NCBI RefSeq assembly: GCF_003992065.1
Contig: NZ_RQUZ01000003.1
Coordinates: 62,001 to 126,000 of the forward strand
DNA length: 64,000 nucleotides
Origin: Veillonella seminalis
GTDB lineage: Bacteria > Bacillota > Negativicutes > Veillonellales > Veillonellaceae
Direction of reading: 5' to 3'
The notes beneath the pieces are model-generated. The model saw nothing but the letters and a program-made list of their open reading frames with translations. It searched no databases and was not told where the DNA came from. Below are positions 27,589 through 37,561 of this stretch, in pieces (the first letter of the stretch is position 1; each line of letters begins with the position of its first letter). Both the position numbers and the translations under genes were made by a program.

Positions 27589-28649
27589 ACAGTTCCATCC
27601 TTCTTGTAAAACGAGTTAAAATACCAAAGTTTTGTAAGCACGATTTGTAACATCGCTGTGAGCGGCACTGCCGTCATCATACCGATGATGCCATAGAAAT
27701 AACCGCCTACAAAAATTACGGTTAATATAACTAACGGATGCAGCTTGATGACATGCCCCAGAATTTTAGGCATTACAATCTGACCGTCAATTAACTGAAT
27801 AATGGCATAGGTAATGATAATTTTCACTACCAAGCCGGGCCCCACCAAAGAGGCCAATATAACAGCCGGTATCGCCGCTACAATCGGGCCGATAATCGGA
27901 ATCCATTCCGCTATGGCCGCGAAAAGCGCCAATACCAAAGGGTAAGGTAATTGAAAAAAATAAGCTACAATAAGCGTCACGCAGAACATATTGGTGGCAA
28001 GCAACAACTGACCGCGCAAATAACGCCCCATGGTGCGGTGCATCTGATTCACCACATCCATTAAATATCGATTATAGGGCGATTGAAAAATCGAAATAAC
28101 TTTACTTTTGATTTGCCGTCCGTCCTTCAATAAATAGAAGGTCATAATCGGTACCAGTAAGCATTCCAGCATGGTCGTAGCCAGTGAAAAAATAGCAAAT
28201 ATACCGCGTTGAGCCAATTCCACGCCATAGGAACTGATTCGCGCCAAGGTTGTCATGACGATGGCATCTATCTGTGGCGGTAATTTTAACCATTCACCGG
28301 ACGTAATATCCTGCCACAACAAGATTAATTGTGACATTAATACCGGTAAGTTATTCAGCAAACGGGTAAATTCAGCTATGAACGGTAAAATAATAAACTG
28401 AATTACCAATAATAAAATGAGAGCTACCAACAAAAATGCCGGTATGATGGCCAGCCATCGCGGAAACCAGGTAAAGCCCAACCGATGTCGCATATAATCT
28501 TGAATATTGTTTACTACGGGGAGTAAAATCAGCGTACAGATTAAGGACACGATAAGCGGCCAGAGCACAGGAATAATGGCCCACAGAAAAATTACGGCCA
28601 GCACAATCAACACGACGCGCAACCAATACTGTGTTGATTTTTTTAACAT
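27585..28649 (-). CDS. AI-2E family transporter (PerM-like permease)
   Basis: 354 residues with about seven to eight membrane helices and the family marks PIIGPIVAAIPAVILAS and QLIDGQIVMPKILGHVIKLHPLVIL. Substrate unknown; members range from sodium/proton antiporters to autoinducer exporters. Sits between the MBL hydrolase and fur genes. Confidence 0.85.
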   Translation of the reverse strand: MLKKSTQYWLRVVLIVLAVIFLWAIIPVLWPLIVSLICTLILLPVVNNIQDYMRHRLGFTWFPRWLAIIPAFLLVALILLLVIQFIILPFIAEFTRLLNNLPVLMSQLILLWQDITSGEWLKLPPQIDAIVMTTLARISSYGVELAQRGIFAIFSLATTMLECLLVPIMTFYLLKDGRQIKSKVISIFQSPYNRYLMDVVNQMHRTMGRYLRGQLLLATNMFCVTLIVAYFFQLPYPLVLALFAAIAEWIPIIGPIVAAIPAVILASLVGPGLVVKIIITYAIIQLIDGQIVMPKILGHVIKLHPLVILTVIFVGGYFYGIIGMMTAVPLTAMLQIVLTKLWYFNSFYKKDGTV

Positions 28650-28662
28650 TTTCGGTCACCGC

Positions 28663-29292
28663 CTAACGAACAAACGGATTATAAATCTTTTCATGACCGA
28701 TTGTCGTTTCAGGCCCGTGGCCCGGATATACGACCGTTTCATCCGGCAAAGCGAATAATTTGGTGCGCACGGCGTCAATCAAATCTTCATAGCTACTGCG
28801 TGGGAAGTCCGTACGGCCGATAGACTCTTGGAAAAGCGTATCGCCGGCCAGTACCAGACCTTCCCCGTAGAAACATACGCCGCCCGGTGTATGCCCCGGT
28901 GTTTCAATAACGGTAAATGTATGGTCGCCCAAGCTGATTACATCAGCTTCTTTGATGAGGCGAACGTCGCCGGTTACTTTCACCGGTTGACCATAAGTAC
29001 TGCTCAAATTAAGCTCGCCGTTAGTCAAATATTCTTCATCGCCCTTATTGATGTAAATCGGCACTTTGAATTCATCAACTACGGCCTGTACGCCGCCGAT
29101 ATGATCGCCGTGACCGTGAGTAAGGATAACAGCTTCCGGTTGTAAGCCTTTTTCTTTTAAAAATTCAACAAGGCGGTTACCTTCACTCCCCGGGTCAACT
29201 ACCAAACAATGCTGATTGCTTTCATCAATGACGATGTAGCAGTTCGTCGCAAATGCCCCTAAAGGCATCCGATATAATTTCATACGCATCAC
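28663..29292 (-). CDS. MBL-fold metallo-hydrolase (glyoxalase II-like)
   Basis: 209 residues. Metal ligands are THGHGDHIGG (about 60-69), ETPGHTPGGVCF and YPGHGPETTIG, the pattern of YcbL-type single-domain hydrolases related to glyoxalase II. It likely hydrolyses a thioester, but the substrate is unproven. Confidence 0.9.
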   Translation of the reverse strand: MMRMKLYRMPLGAFATNCYIVIDESNQHCLVVDPGSEGNRLVEFLKEKGLQPEAVILTHGHGDHIGGVQAVVDEFKVPIYINKGDEEYLTNGELNLSSTYGQPVKVTGDVRLIKEADVISLGDHTFTVIETPGHTPGGVCFYGEGLVLAGDTLFQESIGRTDFPRSSYEDLIDAVRTKLFALPDETVVYPGHGPETTIGHEKIYNPFVR

Positions 29293-29406
29293 TCTCCATT
29301 AACTCTATGCGATAAATTACGAATATATTTTAAATATTATCTTAATCGGCCTTTAAGGCTCGACCAAGATTGCTTAATACCTATTTTAAAACCGATTTAA
29401 GCAGTG

Positions 29407-29859
29407 TCAGAACTGTTTCTGACTGTCCAGCAAAATGGTAACCGGTCCGTCATTGGTAAGGCTTACCATCATATGCGTTCTGAAACGTCCTGTTTCAACC
29501 TTGACGCCGGTTTCACGGCAGCGGTTGATGAAAACCTCATACAAGCGTTCCGCTTCATCAGGCGGAGCTGCCTGATCAAAACCGGGACGTCGACCTTTGC
29601 GCACATCACCGTACAGGGTAAATTGCGATACGACCAAGATTTCACCATTCACATCTGCGACGGACAGATTCATCTTTTCCTCGGCATCTTCAAAGATACG
29701 GAGATTTACAATTTTATCGGCCAAATACACCGCATCGACCTCCGTGTCGCTCTTACCGACGCCCAGCAAAACCATCAGCCCCTTAGGAATGACGCCCGTT
29801 GTTTCACCGGCCACGGTTACAGCCGCTTCACTGACTCTTTGAACTACCGCCCGCATCAA
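29407..29859 (-). CDS. dtd: D-aminoacyl-tRNA deacylase
   Basis: 150 residues. [15 protein letters not shown] at the start, [20 protein letters not shown] in the middle (catalytic SQFTL) and [10 protein letters not shown] at the C-terminus (Gly-cis-Pro-like motif region) identify DTD, which removes D-amino acids and glycine mis-attached to tRNA. The ATG overlaps the rel stop by four bases, as is common for rel-dtd pairs. Confidence 0.96.
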   Translation of the reverse strand: MMRAVVQRVSEAAVTVAGETTGVIPKGLMVLLGVGKSDTEVDAVYLADKIVNLRIFEDAEEKMNLSVADVNGEILVVSQFTLYGDVRKGRRPGFDQAAPPDEAERLYEVFINRCRETGVKVETGRFRTHMMVSLTNDGPVTILLDSQKQF

Positions 29860-32090
29860 CTACCTCCATTGGCACGCTGTACCGTGTACACATCACGGAT
29901 ACGTCGTACTTTAGTCATAACAAAATCAAGTTCCGACACGTCGCGAATTTCAATGACTAAGTTAATGTTCGCATTCTTCGTATCATCTACTTTAGCATTA
30001 ATATTTACAATATTAATTTTCATTTCCGATAAGGTGGCCATAATTTCCATGAGCAAACCGCCACGGTCATAGGCCGTAATTTCAATGGCTACATGGAAGT
30101 TTTCCGACGTGCCCGCATCCCACGATACTTCAATCATGCGGTCTACATCTTCCGGTGTATGACCGATATTCGGACAATCCGCCCGGTGAACCGATACACC
30201 GCGACCACGCGTGATATAGCCGACCACTTCATCACCCGGTACCGGATTACAGCAACGGGCCATGCGGACCATCACGTCCGGTTCACCATTAACGAGAATC
30301 CCCGTACTGCTCTTGCGATGAACACGTTCCGGTGTTTTCAGTTTTTCCAAAAGAGCCATCGTGTCGCGACGATTATCTTCTTTGGCTAAATCACGTTTAT
30401 ATAAATCGACAAAACGAAGTAATACGGAATTTACCGGAATGCCGCCGTAACCCACAGCCGATAACAATTCGGTTTCACTGCCGGCGTTCAACGCTTTCGC
30501 AATCTGTTCCATACGACCGGGCTTGTTCAATTCTTTCCATTCGTAGTTGAGTCGTTTCGCTTCTTTTTCAAGAAGTTCACGACCTTTAACGATATTCTCT
30601 TCTTTATTTTCTTTTTTGAACCAATTGCGGATTTTACTGCGACTTTCCGTAGAACCGACGATATTCAACCAGTCAAGGCTCGGTTTACCCGTTTTAGACG
30701 TAATAATATCCACAATATCGCCGTTTTGCAAAGTGTAATCAAGCGATACAATCTTGCCGTTTACTTTGGCCCCCACACAGTGATGACCTACGTCGGTATG
30801 AATGCGATAGGCAAAATCCAACGGAACGGCCCCCTTAGGGAGTTTCAGCACATCGCCGCGCGGCGTAAATACAAACACTTCCCCGGAGAATACGTCCAAT
30901 TTCAACGCATTAACCAATTCTTTCGGATTGCTGGCATCCTGCCATTCAAGAACTTGGCGAAGCCAACCCACCTTCTGGTCAAAATCTTTGTCGCCACCTT
31001 TATTGCCTTCTTTATAACGCCAATGAGCAGCTACCCCGTATTCCGAAACGCGGTGCATTTCCCAAGTACGAATCTGAATTTCTACGGAGTGTCCCATGGT
31101 CCCGATAATCGTAGTATGCAAGGATTGATACATGTTCGACTTCGGCATGGCGATGTAATCTTTAAAACGATATGGCAACGGTTTCCACAAATTATGGACA
31201 ATACCGAGGACTGCATAACAATCCGGAATGGTGTCAACAATTACACGAACCGCGTATAAGTCGTAAATCTGCGACAAATCGCGATTGTCTTTTTTCATCT
31301 TTTTATAAATACTGTAAAAATGTTTTGGACGACCTTTTACATCCGCCTTAATATGAGCGTCTTCCAATGCTTTTTTGAGCTGTTCCATGGTATCGTTAAC
31401 GATTTCCTCACGGACATGACGTTTTTCCTGCATTTGCTCTACTAAGTCATAATATTTATCCGGTTCCAAATAACGGAAGGATAAGTCTTCCAATTCCCAT
31501 TTAATGTTAAAAATCCCCAACCGATGAGCCAACGGTGCGAAGATTTCCAAGGTTTCCTGAGCAATACGCTTTTGCTTATCACTGCGCATATGCTTCAAGG
31601 TCCGCATATTATGCAGACGGTCCCCCAGTTTAATAACTACCACGCGTACATCCTTAGCCATAGCCAGAATCATCTTACGATAGTTTTCCAACTGCTGATC
31701 TTCTTTAGTATGATACTGAAATTGATTTAATTTCGTAACACCGTCAACTAAAAACGCCACTTCTTTCCCAAATAACTCTTCAATCTGCGGCAACGTATAT
31801 TCCGTATCCTCCACAACATCATGGAGCAGTGCGGCGATAACGGTCGTCGCATCGATTTGTAAATTGGCCAATATGGTGGCAACGTCTAAAGGATGTAAGA
31901 TGTATGGTTCGCCGGATGCTCTTTTTTGCGGTGCATGAGCTTTGTCAGCCACTTCAAATGCACGCATAATCTCTTTACAATCCGCTTCATCCAAGTAGGA
32001 GCGAACAATCTCCATGAGATGTGCCAGTTCCACTTCTTTATTAAAAGCCGGTTGATCGACGATTACCTTGCCTTCTTCATTTTCAGCCAT
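29856..32090 (-). CDS. relA: Bifunctional (p)ppGpp synthetase/hydrolase Rel
   Basis: About 744 residues. In order: HD hydrolase domain ([11 protein letters not shown]), synthetase domain ([14 protein letters not shown]), TGS domain ([22 protein letters not shown]), a zinc-finger-like segment ([21 protein letters not shown]) and a C-terminal ACT domain. It is the stringent-response alarmone enzyme. The frame opens at 32111, but ATG 32090 has GAGGAGGTG and is preferred. Confidence 0.97.
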   Translation of the reverse strand: MAENEEGKVIVDQPAFNKEVELAHLMEIVRSYLDEADCKEIMRAFEVADKAHAPQKRASGEPYILHPLDVATILANLQIDATTVIAALLHDVVEDTEYTLPQIEELFGKEVAFLVDGVTKLNQFQYHTKEDQQLENYRKMILAMAKDVRVVVIKLGDRLHNMRTLKHMRSDKQKRIAQETLEIFAPLAHRLGIFNIKWELEDLSFRYLEPDKYYDLVEQMQEKRHVREEIVNDTMEQLKKALEDAHIKADVKGRPKHFYSIYKKMKKDNRDLSQIYDLYAVRVIVDTIPDCYAVLGIVHNLWKPLPYRFKDYIAMPKSNMYQSLHTTIIGTMGHSVEIQIRTWEMHRVSEYGVAAHWRYKEGNKGGDKDFDQKVGWLRQVLEWQDASNPKELVNALKLDVFSGEVFVFTPRGDVLKLPKGAVPLDFAYRIHTDVGHHCVGAKVNGKIVSLDYTLQNGDIVDIITSKTGKPSLDWLNIVGSTESRSKIRNWFKKENKEENIVKGRELLEKEAKRLNYEWKELNKPGRMEQIAKALNAGSETELLSAVGYGGIPVNSVLLRFVDLYKRDLAKEDNRRDTMALLEKLKTPERVHRKSSTGILVNGEPDVMVRMARCCNPVPGDEVVGYITRGRGVSVHRADCPNIGHTPEDVDRMIEVSWDAGTSENFHVAIEITAYDRGGLLMEIMATLSEMKINIVNINAKVDDTKNANINLVIEIRDVSELDFVMTKVRRIRDVYTVQRANGGS

Positions 32091-32103
32091 AATTTCCACC
32101 TCC

Positions 32104-34095
32104 TCAGGCACTGTATTTTAAAAATGTCAGTGATGTAATTAACTCCAATTTTTCTTTCACATGGCACCAACGATATAAGGCCATGCCGTCATCGGTCACT
32201 TCTTCCTGCAAGATGCCGAGTTCTTTAAAAACATCCAATGACAATATGGCTTCTTTATTGGTCTGATTGTCCGGATGACGGTGCAAAACTTCTGATTCCA
32301 CAATATAGCGCGGTGCCGTGGCACTTCGGAAAATACTGCGTACAATAACATACATTTCACGCAAACCTTCCGCCGTCAACTTAATCGGCTGCTCATCCAA
32401 ATGAGCCAAATCCTGCACCATTAATTGTGGTGAAACACGACCTTGCCATTCGTTTTTCTGTAATGAAAAAGCCACTTTAACCCGTTCATCGGGGAATACA
32501 TCCCGGTGATAATCGGCGCCGTGCCAAATAATGGCATCCAACGGGCCAATCTGAGATTGCAGGATAATCTTGCAGTGATTTTTCTGCTGCCCCAACAGGA
32601 ACACATCCTGTACGGCAATCGGATTGATGGCAAATACCGGTGTGCTGTTCCCCATGCCGTACGGTTCCAAAGTTTCAATCTGATCCACCAATTCCACTGT
32701 CACTTCGCCCGGTTCCAGCTTGGAATCGATATCGATAATCGGTACATAATCTTCATTTGTCAAATGTTCTTCGCAGTAAGCCGTTAAACGTTCACGCAAA
32801 GCCGGAATTTTTTCCGATTCAATGCTGAAACCCGCAGCCTGTTTATGACCGCCGAATTGCAAGAGCAAATCTTCCGCCGATTTCAACGCATCATAAATAT
32901 TGCAATTATCTATACTGCGGCAAGACCCCTTGCCTACGCCGTCATGGATGCTGATAACCAGTGACGGTCGATAATATTCTTCTACCAAACGCGAGGCTAC
33001 AATTCCGATAACACCGGGATGCCAGCCTTCACCAGCCACCACGATAACCTTATGGGCCGACTCACCTTGATTAATCACATCTTGACGAGCCTCTTCGTGA
33101 ATACCGCGTTCGATTGTCTGTCGTTCCAGATTTGTTTCCTGCAACTCTTCCGCAATCACATTGGCGGTTGAAATATCGGTCGCCGTCAATAACTCTACGG
33201 CCCGCGTCGCATGAGTAACACGACCGGCTGCATTGAGTCGCGGTGCCAAGGTAAAACCGATATGTCCGGTCGTCAATTTACGGCCTTCAAGCCCCGCTAC
33301 GGCAACCAGTGCTTCAATCCCTATATTCGGTGATTCCATCATCTTCTTAAGTCCTTCACGGACAATAATACGATTCTCATCGACTAACGGAACCACATCG
33401 GCCACGGTACCAAGAGCCACGATATCCAAATCTTCCAAATAATCATTACCGGTGCGCTCACGCCATACGGCCTGACACACTTTGAAGGCTACGCCCACGC
33501 CGGACAAATTCTTATCGGGATACGGGCAATCCGGTTGTTTATGGTTAATAACGGCCGCAGCACGCGGAATTTCCGGCGGTGCCGTATGATGGTCGGTAAT
33601 AATCATGGTCAAACGGTCGCGTACAGATTCCACAATATCATACGAGCTGATACCGCAGTCTACCGTAATGACAAGTTCCGTCCCCTGTTCAATAATGTGT
33701 TCCAAAGCCTCTTCGTTAAGGCCATAGCCTTCACTTTGACGCTCCGGAATATAATAGCTTACATTGGCATTGCATCGTTTTAAAAAGCGATACATCAAAG
33801 AGGTAGCCGTAATGCCGTCCACATCATAATCGCCGTAAATAACAATCCGTTTTTGTTTTTCAATGGCCTCCTGAATCAGCGGTACCGCTTCTTTCATGCC
33901 TTTCAACAAATAGGGATCCAATAAATCTCCCAGATTGCCGTATAAAAAGTCACGACCGGCTGTTACCGTCGTAATACCGCGATTCACCAATAATTTTGCC
34001 ACTACCGGATATACACCGAGTTCTCTGACCAGTTCCTGTTCAATTGTTTCATCACCGGGCTCTATGCGCCATCGTTTCGCTTTAGTCTGTCTCAT
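32104..34095 (-). CDS. recJ: Single-strand DNA exonuclease RecJ
   Basis: About 663 residues. DHH motifs (VIYGDYDVDGITATSL, VITVDCGISS, IITDHH), the DHHA1 region with GGHKQAAGFSIE and a C-terminal OB-like domain mark RecJ. The ATG at 34095 is preferred over a GTG at 34107. Next gene rel begins 14 bases after the recJ stop, so it is probably co-transcribed. Confidence 0.94.
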   Translation of the reverse strand: MRQTKAKRWRIEPGDETIEQELVRELGVYPVVAKLLVNRGITTVTAGRDFLYGNLGDLLDPYLLKGMKEAVPLIQEAIEKQKRIVIYGDYDVDGITATSLMYRFLKRCNANVSYYIPERQSEGYGLNEEALEHIIEQGTELVITVDCGISSYDIVESVRDRLTMIITDHHTAPPEIPRAAAVINHKQPDCPYPDKNLSGVGVAFKVCQAVWRERTGNDYLEDLDIVALGTVADVVPLVDENRIIVREGLKKMMESPNIGIEALVAVAGLEGRKLTTGHIGFTLAPRLNAAGRVTHATRAVELLTATDISTANVIAEELQETNLERQTIERGIHEEARQDVINQGESAHKVIVVAGEGWHPGVIGIVASRLVEEYYRPSLVISIHDGVGKGSCRSIDNCNIYDALKSAEDLLLQFGGHKQAAGFSIESEKIPALRERLTAYCEEHLTNEDYVPIIDIDSKLEPGEVTVELVDQIETLEPYGMGNSTPVFAINPIAVQDVFLLGQQKNHCKIILQSQIGPLDAIIWHGADYHRDVFPDERVKVAFSLQKNEWQGRVSPQLMVQDLAHLDEQPIKLTAEGLREMYVIVRSIFRSATAPRYIVESEVLHRHPDNQTNKEAILSLDVFKELGILQEEVTDDGMALYRWCHVKEKLELITSLTFLKYSA

Positions 34096-34107
34096 ATCTC
34101 GTCTCAC

Positions 34108-34540
34108 TTATCATCTGCTTATTATCAATTTATCTGTTTAGCGCATGTATAAAATCACTTAATCGAATATCAATCTCAATTTGTGATTTCCTACTATTAA
34201 ATACTGTATTATCATTCTCAATTTATTTTATTATACACCATTAACCTGTTAAATTAAACCTCTTTTTCAATTTTCTTGATTATATCCCATAAAAAAAGAA
34301 AGAGCGATTATCATTATATAATCACTCTTTCTTTATCATTTTCACTTAATAGCTTATGTTAAATAAACTTTTAAATGACAAATTTCTTATTCAAATATTT
34401 TTATTATTGATGACCGTTTTATACAGATTCAAAGATTACAACCGAGATTTGAACGCCCTGATTTTAATCTTCTTTGAAATTGATTCTTATAAAACATCCT
34501 AAACAACTGATTCTCGGGAACAAAATCCTCTGAATAATGC
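34108..34540. other. recJ-hydG intergenic region
   Basis: AT-rich, no supported gene. It holds the hydG terminator (34288-34334) and a TATAAT on the minus strand at 34230-34235 that probably serves recJ, with only a weak TTTAAT as -35. The minus-strand frame that opens inside hydG and runs through here is out of frame with it and is not credible. Confidence 0.55.
34288..34334 (-). terminator. Terminator of hydG
   Basis: Long AT-rich stem AAAGAAAGAGtGATTAT / ATAATCgCTCTTTCTTT followed on the minus strand by T7. About 200 bases after the hydG stop. Confidence 0.75.
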
Positions 34541-35959
34541 CTAGAAACGGAAGTCGCGTTCACCATGTTCCATCTGTTTGATGTACTTGGCGGATGCTTC
34601 TTTAACCTTTTCATTACGAATAAGGTCCAACTGTTTTTCAATAACAGCTTCGCCCGTAGCTTTTGTTTCATCCGTTGCATAGTCAATCAGGTATTCGTTA
34701 AGCGTCATCAACGCATTAGGCTGGCAGCAGTTGTGAATCTGACCACTCTTAGCCAAGGCCATGAAACGGTCACCCGTACGGCCGGCACAATAGCATGCAG
34801 TACAGAAGCTCGGTACATAACCGAGTTCCAACAACCAGTCAACGATTTCATCAAGACTGCGGCGATCGCTGGTATCGAACTGAGCCGAGTTATCTTCCGG
34901 CAATTCTTCTTCTTTGTAACCGCCAACGCTGGTACGGGAGCCGCCGCTGATCTGAGAAATACCGAGTGCCAAACCGCGTTCACGCATGCGCTGACTTTCA
35001 CGAGTAGACATAATCATACCGGTATAAGGTGTGGATACACGGATAAGGGCTACGATTTTTTCAAATGTATCGTCCGGCACAGCATTGCTGAAATCATCAA
35101 CATCGATGTCATCAGCCGGGCAAATACGCGGCACACTGATTGTATGCGGACCTACACCGAATACGGCTTCCAAGTGTTCCGCATGCATCAACAAACCTAC
35201 GAAGTCATAACGATAATGTTCAAGACCGTATAAAACGCCGATACCTACGTCATCGATACCGCCCTTCATAGCGCGGTCCATAGCTTCCGTATGGTATGCA
35301 TAGTTGCTCTTTGGACCATGCGGATGCAAGTTTTCGTAGTTTTCTTTGTTGTAAGTTTCCTGGAACAAAGTATAGGTACCGATACCCGCTTCGTGGAGCT
35401 TCTTGTAGTCTTCCACTTCACAAGCAGCAATATTTACATTAACACGACGAATTTCACCGTTTTTATTCTTAATGCTGTAAATTGTTTTAATACATTCCAA
35501 AATGTATTCCAACGGATTGTTTACAGGATCTTCCCCGGATTCGATAACGATACGTTTATGACCCATAGCTTCCAAAGCCAATACTTCTTCACGAACCTGT
35601 TCCTGGGTCAATTTCTTACGGGTAATGTGACGGTTTTTAGCATGATACGGGCAATATACACAACCGTTAACACAATAGTTGGACAAATATAAAGGGGCAA
35701 ATAATACAATGCGGTCCCCGTAAATCTTTTGTTTGATTTCTTTGGCCAAGGCAAATAATTTATCTTTATATTCAGGCAACGGGCATTCCAATAAAACAGC
35801 CGCTTCACGGTGATTTAAGCCATTCATGGTAGCCGCTTTTGCCAAAATTTGGTCCAAAAGCTCACGATTTTCTTTATTAGCTTCCGCATAGGCCAACGTA
35901 TCAAGAATCTCTTCGTGGTTAATAAACTCTTCTGCTTTAGAAGATTTTACATCGTACAT
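34541..35959 (-). CDS. hydG: [FeFe] hydrogenase maturase HydG
   Basis: 472-residue radical SAM tyrosine lyase that makes CO and cyanide ligands for the H-cluster. The radical SAM motif CVNGCVYCPYHAKN is near residues 96-106. The C-terminal auxiliary cluster motif CTACYCAGRTGDRFMAL...CC separates it from ThiH. No hydE, hydF or hydA is in the window, so it is an isolated maturation gene with its own promoter and terminator. Lactate fermentation with hydrogen release fits the organism. Confidence 0.93.
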   Translation of the reverse strand: MYDVKSSKAEEFINHEEILDTLAYAEANKENRELLDQILAKAATMNGLNHREAAVLLECPLPEYKDKLFALAKEIKQKIYGDRIVLFAPLYLSNYCVNGCVYCPYHAKNRHITRKKLTQEQVREEVLALEAMGHKRIVIESGEDPVNNPLEYILECIKTIYSIKNKNGEIRRVNVNIAACEVEDYKKLHEAGIGTYTLFQETYNKENYENLHPHGPKSNYAYHTEAMDRAMKGGIDDVGIGVLYGLEHYRYDFVGLLMHAEHLEAVFGVGPHTISVPRICPADDIDVDDFSNAVPDDTFEKIVALIRVSTPYTGMIMSTRESQRMRERGLALGISQISGGSRTSVGGYKEEELPEDNSAQFDTSDRRSLDEIVDWLLELGYVPSFCTACYCAGRTGDRFMALAKSGQIHNCCQPNALMTLNEYLIDYATDETKATGEAVIEKQLDLIRNEKVKEASAKYIKQMEHGERDFRF

Positions 35960-36294
35960 ACTGGTCTCCTTTACTCATACCATAGAGAAGTCCTGTGCCC
36001 TCGTCCTTTCCCAAGTACGAGCTCAATGACAGCCCACACTCCGACTGCCTATTCAGGTCAAGCATACTTACTATGCACTTCACTTCTGCTATATTGAATC
36101 TCTTGAATATGTCTTATATTATACACCTTTTCTCCACTTTTGAAAATAAAAACACCGCCTAATAAGCCTGTTTTTATCATTATTTGATTGATGTCGGACG
36201 CTCATCGAATTTTCTCATTACCATGTCTATTTACCACGTATAAAGTGCTTTTTTAGAGATTACCTACCTATCATATAAAAAGAACACACAAAAA
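35960..36294 (-). promoter_or_regulatory. hydG promoter and long 5' leader
   Basis: TATAAT on the minus strand at 36118-36123 (weak -35 TTTTCA, 17-base spacer) would start a leader of about 150 bases before the hydG ATG. Two small hairpins can be drawn in it, GCATA/TATGC near 36061-36076 and CTCGT/ACGAG near 35999-36022. AAAGGAG precedes the start codon. No known riboswitch class is recognised. The rest of the interval up to the rpmA terminator shows nothing I can name. Confidence 0.4.
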
Positions 36295-36318
36295 AACCCC
36301 CGATATAAATCAGGGGTT
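36291..36318 (-). terminator. Terminator of rplU-prp-rpmA
   Basis: AACCCC(TG) / (C)GGGGGTT stem with loop ATTTATAT, then TTTTTTT on the minus strand, 20 bases after the rpmA stop. Confidence 0.9.
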
Positions 36319-36337
36319 CTTGTATATTCGTTTAAGC

Positions 36338-36622
36338 TTACGCTTCTACCGGGTATACGCTAACTTTACGGTTATAGCGACCGGCACGTTCGAAAGCAAC
36401 TTTACCAGGAACTAATGCGAATAAAGTATCGTCTTTACCAATACCTACATTAGTGCCAGGATGGAAATGAGTACCACGTTGACGAACGATGATGTTACCG
36501 CTTTTTACTACGGAACCATCATGACATTTAACGCCAAGACGTTTGGATTCGCTATCGCGACCATTACGTGTACTGGATACACCTTTCTTATGTGCAAATA
36601 ATTGCAAATCAAAAGTAAACAT
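36338..36622 (-). CDS. rpmA: 50S ribosomal protein L27
   Basis: 94 residues. The start [21 protein letters not shown] carries the Firmicutes N-terminal extension: the LQLFA sequence before HKKG is the cleavage site of the Prp protease, whose gene is directly upstream. GGAGGTGAACGGA precedes ATG 36622; the frame start at 36631 has no ribosome site. Confidence 0.97.
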   Translation of the reverse strand: MFTFDLQLFAHKKGVSSTRNGRDSESKRLGVKCHDGSVVKSGNIIVRQRGTHFHPGTNVGIGKDDTLFALVPGKVAFERAGRYNRKVSVYPVEA

Positions 36623-36634
36623 TCCGTTCACCTC

Positions 36635-36949
36635 CTATGTTTCACTAAGTGATACAAAATCATCATATTGGCGAGCAATTTCTTGGAAGCCAAGAACCAT
36701 GGTTGCCAATATAGCCTGTCCCTTTTCTGTGATGGCCCCTTGTAATTCAATGGTGCATTCACCGGAACTGTTCTCGTAAATACCTTGTTGCTCAGCGACT
36801 GACTGTAACCCCAAAATTGCGGTACAAGACAGTACAGAAACGGCGGCACATACAATATCATAGCCATGCTCGTCATAGCCGGCATGTCCGTTAATGGAGC
36901 AAGCAACAATTTGTTGTGCCTCATTACGACGAATATGAATCTTAATCAT
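36635..36949 (-). CDS. prp: Ribosomal-processing cysteine protease Prp
   Basis: 104 residues. The GHAGYDEHGYDIVCAAVSVL block holds the catalytic His and Cys of Prp, which removes the L27 N-terminal extension so that L27 can function at the peptidyl-transferase centre. Its place between rplU and rpmA is the usual one. Confidence 0.93.
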   Translation of the reverse strand: MIKIHIRRNEAQQIVACSINGHAGYDEHGYDIVCAAVSVLSCTAILGLQSVAEQQGIYENSSGECTIELQGAITEKGQAILATMVLGFQEIARQYDDFVSLSET

Positions 36950-36952
36950 GAC

Positions 36953-37264
36953 TTACGCCTGAATGGATTCAATGCGAACTTTTGTGAACGGCTGACGATG
37001 ACCTTGGCGACGACGATAGTTGGATTTTGCTTTATATTTGAAAACTAAAATCTTCTTCGCTTTACCATGTTCAAGTACTTTACCTGTTACTTTTGCACCG
37101 TCCACAAGTGGAGCGCCTACTTTAACGTCACCGTCGTTAACTACAGTTAAAACTTCGTCAAACGTTACGGATTCTTCAGCAGCTGCTTCCAATTTTTCGA
37201 TAGTAATTACATCGCCTTCGGCAACGCGGTATTGTTTACCACCGGTTTTAATAATTGCGTACAT
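36953..37264 (-). CDS. rplU: 50S ribosomal protein L21
   Basis: 103 residues, [14 protein letters not shown] start and C-terminal [19 protein letters not shown] typical of L21. The open frame extends upstream to 37378, but ATG 37264 with AAGGAGGTG is clearly the start. Confidence 0.98.
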   Translation of the reverse strand: MYAIIKTGGKQYRVAEGDVITIEKLEAAAEESVTFDEVLTVVNDGDVKVGAPLVDGAKVTGKVLEHGKAKKILVFKYKAKSNYRRRQGHRQPFTKVRIESIQA

Positions 37265-37386
37265 TGTGACACCTCCTTGTTTTCGAACTCGCTGAATACG
37301 GTATTCTCTCATGCCGGAATCGGGATGAGTGAAATTTACACACCTCTCCACGCGGCTGCAATAGCTGGGCGTACCCAAACTATGAC
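37265..37386 (-). promoter_or_regulatory. Probable L21 leader
   Basis: About 120 bases of 5' untranslated RNA lie between the promoter and the L21 start. It contains GCGTGGAGAGGTGTGTAA and possible pairing between CTCATCCCGATTCCGGCATGAG halves. Firmicutes L21 operons often carry a structured autoregulatory leader here. Position supports this; a full structure match was not shown. Confidence 0.45.
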
Positions 37387-37392
37387 TAATTT

Positions 37393-37421
37393 ATTTTACA
37401 TGATTACGCAACAAAAGTCAA
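37393..37421 (-). promoter_or_regulatory. Promoter of rplU operon
   Basis: Minus strand TTGACT (37416-37421), 17 bases, TAAAAT (37393-37398). The -35 box is part of the 3' arm of the mntP terminator hairpin. Confidence 0.75.
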
Positions 37422-37451
37422 TGACTTAAACGAATTGTTTGTCATTGACTT
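37415..37451 (-). terminator. Terminator of mntP
   Basis: AAGTCAATGAC / GTCATTGACTT stem, extended by AAAC/GTTT, followed by TTGTTG on the minus strand. The tail is only moderately U-rich. It overlaps the rplU promoter. Confidence 0.6.
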
Positions 37452-37561
37452 CTTACATGTAAAACCAAATGCATCGCATTATAACTAATGTATTGCGCTG
37501 TAGCAATATGTAGCATTGAGTGCGAAAACTTTAAATTTAATTAGAATACATTAACTTATAA

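Noticed and set aside
34429-34686. 85-residue minus-strand frame over the end of hydG
   Set aside because: Out of frame with hydG, no ribosome site, runs into AT-rich spacer.
37265-37378. N-terminal extension of L21
   Set aside because: The extra residues are not L21-like; a strong ribosome site precedes the internal ATG, so this is leader RNA.
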